A DNA stretch of 64,000 nt from Pelagibius sp. Alg239-R121 (GTDB lineage Bacteria; Pseudomonadota; Alphaproteobacteria; Kiloniellales; Kiloniellaceae): assembly GCF_947331435.1 (NCBI RefSeq), contig NZ_CAMZOF010000013.1, positions 124,001 to 188,000 of the forward strand, read 5' to 3'. This document shows positions 15,964 to 23,199 of the stretch, piece after piece; position 1 is the first letter of the stretch, and each line of letters opens with the position of its first letter. A program made the translations under genes and the position numbers. Under the pieces are notes generated by a model, which saw nothing but the letters and a program-made list of their open reading frames with translations, did no database searches and had not been told where the DNA came from.

Positions 15964-16686
15964 TTACCGGTCAGGCGCGGCCGAGAGGTAGGTGAATTCG
16001 GTCAGGTGCTGTTCGTTGAAGGTGCCAATTTGTTTCAGGATATCCGGATTGCTGTTCCGGAAGTCTTCGCCTTGCTGCGGATTGTCGTAATGGATGACGA
16101 CCACCTCGTCCGGCGTGGGCATACCGACGGCGCGTAGGCCGGCGATAAAACCTTCGGTCTTCCAGGTATTTTTCCGGCCACCCGCGATGCTGTTGATTTG
16201 CTCCAGATCCTCGTTCCGCGCTTTCGGATCCCGGTTGTTGTAGTGGCTGATCTTCAAGACGTAATCGCGCTCCACGTGCTTGTCGTCACTGGCCTCATCC
16301 GCCGTTCGAAAGAGCAGGGGGCCTTCCACGGCACGCAGGGATTCGTCCGCGTCAAACAGAGGGGCGAGCGCCGCGTAGCTTTCCGCCCCCGAAAGCACTG
16401 GTTCACTGCAATCGAGCAGAACAAAGCGTCCTGGCGATCCGATGTCGAGGTTGCCCTGTGCGCCGACAAGACTCCCACGCTGCCAGAGGGTGCAGCCCTG
16501 CCGAGCGAGCTTCGGCAGAACATCTTCCATCACTGCAATCTGTTCCTTTGCGTGCAGCAGCAGAAGCCCCTGGGCTCGACCATTGGACTCCGCCGCCGCA
16601 TGTCCTGCGAAAGCTGCCGTCATGAGGGCGGCTGCGCCTACTGATTTTACAGATTTGCTGAAGGTCGAAGACGAATTCTGCTGCAT
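15964..16686 (-). CDS. Secreted protein of unknown function
   Basis: 240 residues. A Sec signal peptide is clear: basic N-region, hydrophobic VGAAALMTAAFAGHAAA, with probable cleavage after AAA near residue 32. The mature part has two halves, each with a possible ferredoxin-like/dimeric alpha-beta-barrel rhythm (GLLLLHAKEQIAVMEDVLPKLARQG and YVLKISHYNNRDPKARNEDL ... EVVVIHYDNPQQGEDF), reminiscent of ABM/EthD/DUF1330-type barrels, but I cannot name a family. AAGGA sits 9 bases before the ATG. It diverges from the LysR-type gene at 16807; the shared region carries a 13-base inverted pair of sites, so this gene is the likely target of that regulator. Confidence 0.7.
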   Translation of the reverse strand: MQQNSSSTFSKSVKSVGAAALMTAAFAGHAAAESNGRAQGLLLLHAKEQIAVMEDVLPKLARQGCTLWQRGSLVGAQGNLDIGSPGRFVLLDCSEPVLSGAESYAALAPLFDADESLRAVEGPLLFRTADEASDDKHVERDYVLKISHYNNRDPKARNEDLEQINSIAGGRKNTWKTEGFIAGLRAVGMPTPDEVVVIHYDNPQQGEDFRNSNPDILKQIGTFNEQHLTEFTYLSAAPDR

Positions 16687-16723
16687 GGCTTACATCCTTG
16701 TTGCATAGAAATATCAGATTAAC

Positions 16724-16806
16724 TGGTGCGTTTTTATGACGTTATATTCAGGTAAACCGGGGTGTCTCGGTTTTCTTTTGTCAATGTTTGGTGTAAAAAC
16801 GCACCA
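16724..16806. promoter_or_regulatory. Inverted 13-base site pair in the LysR divergent promoter
   Basis: TGGTGCGTTTTTA at 16724-16736 reappears as its exact reverse complement TAAAAACGCACCA at 16794-16806, directly before the LysR ATG. Centres are 70 bases apart. The distance and the position at both promoters suit LysR tetramer binding with looping and autorepression; this is inference from position. Confidence 0.6.
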
Positions 16807-17679
16807 ATGAGTGAATGGGATGATTACCGCTTTGCCCTGGCACTGCAGCGTTCGGGTTCGGTCCGGGGCGCCGCACAGATCCTGGGTGTAAATCATGCGA
16901 CGGTGTCGCGGCGGCTTGCCGGTTTGAACGAACGCCTGGGCGCGCCGGCCTTCGTACGACTGGACGGCGTCTATAAACCTACATCCCTGGGCGGGTCTTT
17001 GGTCGCGGCGGCCCTAAGGATGGAGGACGCCGTCTATGCGGCTGAGCGGGAAGCCATGGGGCGCGAGCAAGGCATGAGCGGTGTGCTGACTCTCTCGCTG
17101 CCGGACGTCCTTGCGCGGCATCTCTTGATGGAGGATATAGGTCGCTTTCAGGAGACCTATCCCGCTATCAAACTGACCTTGCAGACTTCCCACGGTTTCG
17201 CCGACCTCGATCGGCGTGAAGCGGATCTCGTGGTGCGGATCACCAATGAGCCGCCGGATCATCTGGTTGGGCGGCGGCTGTTCAAATATGCCCGCTGCGG
17301 CTATGCGGCCCCTGATTACATTGAGACACACGCTTCAAAGAGCCTTCGCTGGCTCGGATGGCCGGACGATTCCGAGTGCCCTGACTGGGTGCGCGGGAGT
17401 CCTTATCCCGAGGTGCCGGTGGGATTGCGGATCGAAGATCCGTTGGTGCGTCATGCCGCTGCACTGGCGGGACAGGGCTTGATCTTCGAGGCCTGTCTGT
17501 TGGCGGATCCTGAAGAGGGTTTGATCCGGCTGCCCGGCGCCCGGCCGGAACCCGATCGCGATATCTGGGTGTTGACCCACCCCGACCTAAAAGACACACC
17601 TCGGGTTTCGACGCTGATGCGACATCTGGCCGATGCAATTATCCGCAAGCGCGACCTGATCGAAGGCCGTGCGGGATAG
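16807..17679 (+). CDS. LysR family transcriptional regulator
   Basis: 290 residues from the ATG at 16807. The N-terminal winged HTH is MSEWDDYRFALALQRSGSVRGAAQILGVNHATVSRRLAGLNERLG, with the usual invariant Ala-x-x-L and S-R spacing; the rest is the LysR substrate-binding fold. Its wording (DDYRFALAL, one of the shorter C-terminal variants) resembles the subgroup that regulates single divergent targets. No clear Shine-Dalgarno precedes 16807; an alternative GTG at 16762 would add 15 residues. An eight-codon frame (16784-16810) ends in a TGA that overlaps this ATG and could couple translation. The divergent secreted-protein gene is the probable target. Confidence 0.85.
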   Translation: MSEWDDYRFALALQRSGSVRGAAQILGVNHATVSRRLAGLNERLGAPAFVRLDGVYKPTSLGGSLVAAALRMEDAVYAAEREAMGREQGMSGVLTLSLPDVLARHLLMEDIGRFQETYPAIKLTLQTSHGFADLDRREADLVVRITNEPPDHLVGRRLFKYARCGYAAPDYIETHASKSLRWLGWPDDSECPDWVRGSPYPEVPVGLRIEDPLVRHAAALAGQGLIFEACLLADPEEGLIRLPGARPEPDRDIWVLTHPDLKDTPRVSTLMRHLADAIIRKRDLIEGRAG

Positions 17680-18261
17680 TCAAAACACCGCCGGCGAGGT
17701 GCAGGACACCATGGTCACCGGTTTCTTGCCGCGGACCCTGAAGCGATGGGGAATGCGGCCATCGAATTTGTAAACGTCGCCTGCTCTCATGATCTGGTCG
17801 TGATCGCCGACTTGCACACGAAGATTTCCCTCGATGACGATACCGACCATTTCGCATTCCTCTTCCATCTGCGATAGACCCGTATCGGCGCCTGCTTCGT
17901 AGCATTCGTATTGGAAAAGGAATGAGGGATCGCTGTCGGCGGCGATCTGCCAGAATTGGACTCTGTTGTTGGTGATTTTCCGCAACTCTTCAAACCGGAA
18001 GAATACCTTTTTCATGCTGGACGGTTCGGTTTGCCAAAACTCTGCCATGGAGACCGGGAAAGCCCGTAAGAGCTTGACCATGGTGCCGACAGAGGGATTG
18101 AGCGTGCCCTTTTCAATCATGGAGATCGCGGCATTGCTGACACCGCTCAGTTTGGCCAGCTTGCGCTGGGAATAGCCGAACTTTTCGCGGATGAGCCGGA
18201 GACGCTGGTCCACGCGGTCCAGCTCTTCCCCGCCGATCTGCTGCTCTGTGTCCCGCGTCAT
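17680..18261 (-). CDS. XRE-family regulator with C-terminal cupin domain
   Basis: 193 residues from the ATG at 18261. An XRE/HTH_3 domain spans about 14-70 (LRLIREKFGYSQRKLAKLSGVSNAAISMIEKG). A cupin domain follows (about 115-190), with YEAGADTGLSQMEEECEMVGIVIEG and DGRIPHRFRVRGKKPVTMVS. The layout equals PuuR and similar regulators that sense polyamines, amino acids or carboxylates. The 3' end abuts the LysR stop at 17679, so the genes are convergent. It diverges from the iron/2-oxoglutarate-type oxygenase gene at 18431; the A+T-rich 169 bases between hold a 12-base palindrome and probably both promoters. Confidence 0.88.
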   Translation of the reverse strand: MTRDTEQQIGGEELDRVDQRLRLIREKFGYSQRKLAKLSGVSNAAISMIEKGTLNPSVGTMVKLLRAFPVSMAEFWQTEPSSMKKVFFRFEELRKITNNRVQFWQIAADSDPSFLFQYECYEAGADTGLSQMEEECEMVGIVIEGNLRVQVGDHDQIMRAGDVYKFDGRIPHRFRVRGKKPVTMVSCTSPAVF

Positions 18262-18339
18262 GGTTTCAGCTTTTTTGTTGTTAAGTTGTTCAGTATAGCA
18301 AACAAACTTCTTCAATAGATATATTAATAACAGTGTGTT

Positions 18340-18351
18340 GTATGATCATAC
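18340..18351. promoter_or_regulatory. Palindrome in the XRE-cupin/oxygenase divergent promoter
   Basis: GTATGATCATAC is a perfect 12-base palindrome within locally A+T-rich DNA, 79 bases before one start codon and 80 bases before the other. It is a plausible operator for the XRE-cupin repressor; no second copy was seen in the window. Confidence 0.4.
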
Positions 18352-18430
18352 GTTAAATATTGCAGGAAAAAACACTTCAGATTACCCTTTTTCCCGAAAC
18401 CTGATGTGGTGCCGAAACCAGGGAGTGTCT

Positions 18431-19282
18431 ATGCTCAGACCCGATGCCCGGGACTTTGTCGATCTCCAGACCTATCCGATCGACACGCCCGATTCTTCCG
18501 AGTGCCTCAAGCTGTTGTCCAGCCTACGCGCCCAACTGAAGGCAGACGGTTGCGCGGTGCTGCGGGGTTTCATTCGTGCTGAACGTATCGCCGATCTCGT
18601 GGCCGAAGCGGACGGTGTTGCGGCGCAGGGCCATCGCTCCTTCAACCGGACAAACGCTTACTTCACCACGGACAACCCCGACCTTCCGGAATCTCACGCT
18701 CTGCGGCGCTTCTACGACCGGTCGAATTCCTTTGTACCGGCCGATAAATTCGGCGCCGACAGTATCTTGCGCAGCCTCTACGAATGGACTTTCTTTCCGG
18801 CCTTGATTCAGTCGGCACTCAACGAAGCCAGTTTCCACCGTTACGCAGATCCGCTGGCTGACGTGATCGTAAATGTTGCCGAAGAGGGCGGCGGCTTTCC
18901 CTGGCATTTCGATACCAACAACTACACCGTGACTCTGGCCATCCAGAACGGCAGCGAGGGCGGGGAGTTTCAATACTGTCCGAACCTCCGTACGCCGGAC
19001 CATGAGAATTACAATGGCGTGGAAGCCGTCCTGGACGGCGGAAGCGACCGGATAAAGACCCTGGAACTTCAGCCGGGCGATCTGCAGATTTTCAAGGGCC
19101 GCTATTCCCTTCACCGCGTTAAGCCCCTGCGCGGCGCGCGTAAACGCTACGTTGCAATTTTCTCCTATGTGGAAGAGCCGGATATGGTGGGCAGTCCTGA
19201 ACGGACGCTTCAACTCTACGGCCGCGTGCTGCCGATCCATCTTGAGCGTGCGGGGCTGCGCGCCGACGCGCTTATCGATTAA
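18431..19282 (+). CDS. Non-haem Fe(II)/2-oxoglutarate-dependent oxygenase, ArpA/HalD-like
   Basis: 283 residues. Start at 18431 is chosen because AGGGAG lies 7 bases upstream; the frame is open further back without a ribosome site. The jelly-roll metal motif is visible as FPWHFDTNNYTVTLAIQ (His-x-Asp) with the distal His in KGRYSLHRVKPLRGARKRY, giving a complete 2-His-1-carboxylate triad, and the Arg of RKRY for 2-oxoglutarate. The Asp is present, so it would hydroxylate rather than halogenate. GGEFQYCPNLRTPDHENY is typical of ArpA/HalD-type proteins. Substrates in this group are often free amino acids. It is the probable target of the divergent XRE-cupin regulator. Substrate unknown. Confidence 0.75.
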   Translation: MLRPDARDFVDLQTYPIDTPDSSECLKLLSSLRAQLKADGCAVLRGFIRAERIADLVAEADGVAAQGHRSFNRTNAYFTTDNPDLPESHALRRFYDRSNSFVPADKFGADSILRSLYEWTFFPALIQSALNEASFHRYADPLADVIVNVAEEGGGFPWHFDTNNYTVTLAIQNGSEGGEFQYCPNLRTPDHENYNGVEAVLDGGSDRIKTLELQPGDLQIFKGRYSLHRVKPLRGARKRYVAIFSYVEEPDMVGSPERTLQLYGRVLPIHLERAGLRADALID

Positions 19283-19523
19283 GCTGCTTACTATCAAATC
19301 TCGCTGTTTTTTTGTCGGGCGCCTTTCAGCACGGCAGAGATTTAGACGAGAGTATGATCGCTCTTAACGGAATTGGCGTCGGCAAGAAACAGCAAGGGCG
19401 CCAGGAGTCTCTCGGCGCGGCAAAAGCCTGATCTGGATTTGCCTATTAACCCAGGTGCCGGTCTCTCCGAAACTTGCTACTATTGCGTACAAACAAAAAG
19501 TCCAGCAACCAAGGGAGGCGGAG

Positions 19524-19943
19524 ATGACCGGGGAAGAAGAAGCCAATGTAGCCACATTGCGCAAAGCTTATGCGGCCTGGCACGATACCAAGGGTGATGC
19601 AGAGGTCTGGTACGGCATCCTCGCGGACGAAATTTCATTTGGGTCTCTCGCCGACGGGAAACCGGGCATGGAATTCACGAAACCCTGCGCTTCCAAGGCC
19701 GAAGTTGTCGGTTACTTCGAGGGCCTGGCCCGAGATTGGTCGATGGAATTCTATCACGTGAACGAATTCGTCGCCCAGGGCGGGCGTGTCGTGGCGTTGG
19801 CAGAGATCTCCTTTACCAACCGGGCGACCGGCAAAAAAATCACGATACCTAAGGTCGATGTCTGGATGTTCCAGGATGGCAAAGCCACCCAGTTTATGGA
19901 GCACTACGATACCCATACCGCACTCGCCGCATGTGAAGCCTAG
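19524..19943 (+). CDS. NTF2/SnoaL-like small protein
   Basis: 139 residues from the ATG at 19524, preceded by AAGGGAGGCGG. The pattern is an NTF2-like cone: N-terminal helix LRKAYAAWHDTKGDAEVWYGILADEISF, then strands with FYHVNEFVAQGGRVVALAEISFTNRATGKKI and a final VDVWMFQDGKATQFMEHYDTHTALAA. The ending is typical of SnoaL-like/ketosteroid-isomerase-related proteins. These fold units can be isomerases, hydratases or binding proteins; the catalytic residues cannot be assigned from this sequence alone. It stands alone between the oxygenase (241 bases upstream) and the copper amine oxidase. Confidence 0.75.
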   Translation: MTGEEEANVATLRKAYAAWHDTKGDAEVWYGILADEISFGSLADGKPGMEFTKPCASKAEVVGYFEGLARDWSMEFYHVNEFVAQGGRVVALAEISFTNRATGKKITIPKVDVWMFQDGKATQFMEHYDTHTALAACEA

Positions 19944-20121
19944 GTTGGGAACTCCTGATTTGCGTCGGCCTGATTGCTACAGGTGATGATCCTGTATTCC
20001 GCGTAGCTTTAGGTTTGGTGGCGGGACCAGCGACGGCGTTGCCGTTTTTTCCAATGGGAATTCCATCCCGGCGCGAATAACATGTTAAACAACGCTTGCC
20101 GGCAGCCCAAGGGAGAGTGCG

Positions 20122-22101
20122 ATGAGGTTCAAGGGTCTTTTAATCGGAGGATTTCTGGGAACGACCTTGTGGAGCGGATTGCTGTCCGCCCATCCGCTCG
20201 ATGGTTTGTCGGCCGAAGAGGTCGCAAGGGTCAGCGAGATTATGCGCGAACAAGGGTTGGCTGACGACCAAACGCTGTATCCCTTGATCGAACTCATCGA
20301 GCCTTCTAAGGCCGAAGTGCTGGCCTGGTCCGAGGGTGATGTGCTCGACCGCCGGGCCCGCGTGCACTACAGCAACGCCCTGGGTTTCCAGAGCGCAATC
20401 GTGAACATCACCGATGACCTTATCGACGAGCACGGCCCTGCGGGCGGCCAGCCTATGGTGTTGTTCGCCGAATTCATCAGCGCCATGGAGGCGGCGCTGG
20501 GGCATCCCGATATGGTCGCCGGACTTCAGAAGCGCGGCCTGACGCCGGAAGATGTCTTCTGCCTGCCATTGACCGCAGGCAATTTCTTGACGGAGGAGTA
20601 CCAGGGTACACGCCTGATGAAAGTACCTTGCTACGTGAATCCCACTGGCTCCAACTTCTACGCCAAGCCGATCGAAGGTCTTTTCGCCGTGGTTGACCTC
20701 ACGACCAAAGAGGCACTGCGTGTGATTGACGAGGGCGCTATCCCGCTGCCGCAGGATCCCTGGGGTTACACGCAAGAGGAGGTTGCGGCGCGGACGGCTC
20801 TGCGCCCGGAAAGCAATCCGGCAGGGCTGTCACAGGCAGGCGGCCCGAACTACAAGGTGACGGGCAGTCTGATCGAGTGGGACATCTGGCGTTTCCGCTA
20901 CCGCATCGACAAGCGCCCCGGGGTAGTGCTTTCCAACATCGATGTGAACGACGGCAGCGACTGGCGTTCGGTGCTCTATCAGGCACATCTTTCAGAGGTC
21001 TTCGTTCCCTACATGGACCCAGGCCAGGGTTGGTACTGGCGCACCTACATGGACAGCGGCGAATATGGCTTCGGCCTATTCCTGACCCCGCTGACACCCG
21101 GGGTCGATTGTCCGGAATATGCCACCTACCTGCCGGCTGTGATCAACGATGACACGGGACAGCCTCTCGAGATCCCCGATGCGATCTGCATCTTCGAACG
21201 AAACATCGGCGACCCGGCCTGGCGGCATTTCGAAGTCTTCGCACAGAGCGAAGAGACTTTTGTGCCGGCCGAGGGACGCCCGGAGACCGAGCTGGTTGTC
21301 CGTTCGGCGTCCGAGGTCGGGAACTACGACTACCTGATCGATTACCGCTTCAAGCAAAACGGCGAGATCTACATCAAGATCGGCGCCACGGGTCTGGACG
21401 CGGTCAAGGGTGTGGCGGCGACCTCGATGGATGATCCGACCGCCGCCGCCGACACCCGCTTCGGCACGCTGATCGCGCCCCATCTGGTGGCGCCGTTCCA
21501 CGATCACTATTTCAACTTCCGCCTGGACTTCGACATCGATCAGCCCAAGAACAACTTCGGTGTCATGGAGATCGTGCCGGCCAAGCTAGATGCCGACAGC
21601 CCGCGCCGTTCCATGTGGACAGTCGAGCACAAGATGCCCAAGACCGAGCTCGAAGCGCGCTATCAGGTCAGCGCGAAGTCGCCGCGCTACTATCACCTCA
21701 TGAACCCCGACAGGAAGGGGCCATTGGGCCACACGCCCGGCTACATGATCCACCACGGCAGCATCGCCTACGGTCCTTTCGATTTCGAGAACGATCCGCC
21801 GATGAAACGTAACGCCTACATCGAGTACAGCGTCTGGAATACGCTCCACGATCCGGCGCAGCGCTACGCGGGCGGCACTTTCCCCATGCAGGGTGACGGT
21901 TCGGACACGCTTGCGGAATGGGTCAAGGCAGATCGCAGCCTGATGGGCCAAGACATCGTCACCTGGTTCTCCGCCGGATTTCACCACATCCCGCGTATGG
22001 AGGATTGGCCTGTCATGTCGACGGAGTGGAAGACCGTGCACATCATGCCGCACAATTTCTTCGCCCATAATCCTGCGCTGACGATCCGTAAGGGGGAGTA
22101 G
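20122..22101 (+). CDS. Copper-containing primary amine oxidase (exported)
   Basis: 659 residues. A signal peptide (1-23, cleavage near LSA-HP) indicates the periplasm. The copper amine oxidase signature is complete: Asn401-Tyr402-Asp403-Tyr404 in SEVGNYDYLIDYRF, where Tyr402 is the precursor of topaquinone; copper ligands His460 and His462 (FHDHYFNFRLD) and His621 or His622 (SAGFHHIPRMEDWP); catalytic base Asp311 in TYMDSGEYGFG. The enzyme oxidises primary amines such as tyramine or phenylethylamine to aldehydes with release of ammonia and H2O2. GGGAGAG lies 7 bases before the start. Length equals bacterial enzymes without the extra N-terminal domain of E. coli TynA. No aldehyde dehydrogenase is adjacent. 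Confidence 0.92.
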   Translation: MRFKGLLIGGFLGTTLWSGLLSAHPLDGLSAEEVARVSEIMREQGLADDQTLYPLIELIEPSKAEVLAWSEGDVLDRRARVHYSNALGFQSAIVNITDDLIDEHGPAGGQPMVLFAEFISAMEAALGHPDMVAGLQKRGLTPEDVFCLPLTAGNFLTEEYQGTRLMKVPCYVNPTGSNFYAKPIEGLFAVVDLTTKEALRVIDEGAIPLPQDPWGYTQEEVAARTALRPESNPAGLSQAGGPNYKVTGSLIEWDIWRFRYRIDKRPGVVLSNIDVNDGSDWRSVLYQAHLSEVFVPYMDPGQGWYWRTYMDSGEYGFGLFLTPLTPGVDCPEYATYLPAVINDDTGQPLEIPDAICIFERNIGDPAWRHFEVFAQSEETFVPAEGRPETELVVRSASEVGNYDYLIDYRFKQNGEIYIKIGATGLDAVKGVAATSMDDPTAAADTRFGTLIAPHLVAPFHDHYFNFRLDFDIDQPKNNFGVMEIVPAKLDADSPRRSMWTVEHKMPKTELEARYQVSAKSPRYYHLMNPDRKGPLGHTPGYMIHHGSIAYGPFDFENDPPMKRNAYIEYSVWNTLHDPAQRYAGGTFPMQGDGSDTLAEWVKADRSLMGQDIVTWFSAGFHHIPRMEDWPVMSTEWKTVHIMPHNFFAHNPALTIRKGE

Positions 22102-22227
22102 GGGGCGTTTTTTTCACCATGCTGGGTGTTTTAAGCGCGATCCGAGAGTGACCGGTCCGTTGCGGTACCGGGGATGAATCGTTCCTGGCTGGAGAATTTG
22201 CCGCGAACCCGAAGCAGCAAAAAAAAA

Positions 22228-22247
22228 CGGCAGTCAATTGACTGCCG
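22228..22247 (-). terminator. Rho-independent terminator (minus-strand reading)
   Basis: CGGCAGTCAATTGACTGCCG is a perfect 20-base palindrome. Read on the minus strand it is followed by nine U (A9 at 22219-22227), a textbook intrinsic terminator. On the plus strand only a short A-run follows. It therefore ends a minus-strand transcript, and marks that the degraded minus-strand gene at 22234-22574 was once, or still is, expressed. Confidence 0.8.
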
Positions 22248-22574
22248 CCTGATAAAAAAACTGTCGCTTTGGATACTTAAAATAATTTTGAGGAATGTTC
22301 TGCTTCACCAATTCCTTAAATTGTGAAACCAGCAGCTGTGCCCAATCAACTTGAAAGGCCTGACACAGTGAAGCGGCTAACTTCCTCTTGACGTCGGCAG
22401 CGATCTGGGTCCTCGAAGGGATCAGCTCGACTGCCTGCCATCCGGGTGAAGACGATCGCGATACCCACGGATGACCGCTGCGTTTTCAAACTCAGCGAAG
22501 GGTTCCCATGTTGTATTGCATACATGATCATCTCTCCTATTAGCCGTTTCTCTGTAGAAACTCTGTGAGACCAT
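22234..22574 (-). pseudogene. Possible frameshifted small gene
   Basis: Two minus-strand frames seem to form one protein. The first starts at the ATG at 22574 and reads MVSQSFYRETANRRDDHV through FAEFENAAVIRGYRDRLHPDG, stopping at 22422. A second frame, open from 22485 to 22234 but lacking a start codon, reads VELIPSRTQIAADVKRKLAAS and LLVSQFKELVKQNIPQNYF, ending exactly in the terminator stem. A shift near 22430-22450 would join them into about 110 residues. A third frame carries a good AGGAGA before an ATG at 22541, but its product looks non-native. I do not recognise the protein. Real frameshift, sequencing error, or chance are all open. Confidence 0.4.
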
Positions 22575-22734
22575 TTGCGTCTCACGTTCTCTTATGTAGG
22601 TTAGGTTCATATAATTGTCAAATTGAAATTTAATTGAATGGCAAATTAATTTTTTATTGTCATTCATATTGACATTATAACGCGCGCAATTTAACGTCTG
22701 TCTGACCGCAAAGACGGGGAGAAAGGAATTCACC
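22575..22734. promoter_or_regulatory. A+T-rich divergent promoter region
   Basis: The 160 bases between the degraded minus-strand gene and the winged-helix gene are sharply A+T-rich (for example TTTAATTGAATGGCAAATTAATTTTTTATTGTC near 22626-22660 when read in pieces) compared with neighbouring DNA. Promoters for both directions, and possibly foreign origin, are likely. No exact repeat pair was identified. Confidence 0.4.
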
Positions 22735-23148
22735 ATGCTCGACAAGATGTCGAAAACCGAACAAACCCAACAAGCCGACAATGTGACAGACAGCGTGATT
22801 GGTTATATCCAGGCCGTCGAAAAGGCGAGCATGCGCTGGTTTGATGAGGTCTCGAAGTTCGAAAAAATGGATTCGGCCTACTACTGGCCGCTTCTGACCC
22901 AGATTTACCGCAACGATGCCAAGGGGCGTCGCACCAGCTTGTCGGAAGCCGAGAAGTTTGTGCCGCATCTTTCGGCTTCGCAGGTGCGCCGTGCAATCAC
23001 CATCGCGGAAGAAGCTGGTTTTGTGACTCTTAGCGATCCGCAGAAGCGGCCGCGTTACGTGAAGTTGCAACCGAAGGCATCTGCGCTCATCGAAGATACG
23101 GCCGGATTTGCGCTTACGGAAATGGCGCAGTTTCTTAATCGCGACTGA
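22735..23148 (+). CDS. Small winged-helix (MarR-like) DNA-binding protein
   Basis: 137 residues with AGAAAGGA 8-10 bases before the ATG. An N-terminal helical stretch of about 60 residues (VIGYIQAVEKASMRWFDEVSKFEKMDSAYYW) leads to a winged-helix domain: LSEAEKFVPHLSASQVRRAITIAEEAGFVTLSDPQKRPRYVKLQPKASALI. The wing with a basic tip and a preceding recognition helix resembles MarR-type proteins. The C-terminal helix FALTEMAQFLNRD could dimerise. It probably regulates itself and the A+T-rich divergent region; no ligand can be guessed. Conserved partners are not visible, apart from the P-loop ATPase gene converging on it. Confidence 0.65.
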   Translation: MLDKMSKTEQTQQADNVTDSVIGYIQAVEKASMRWFDEVSKFEKMDSAYYWPLLTQIYRNDAKGRRTSLSEAEKFVPHLSASQVRRAITIAEEAGFVTLSDPQKRPRYVKLQPKASALIEDTAGFALTEMAQFLNRD

Positions 23149-23199
23149 TGAATTGTCGCCGCGGATTGGTCTGTAGCGAAGACTATTCGTGCGACCGTC

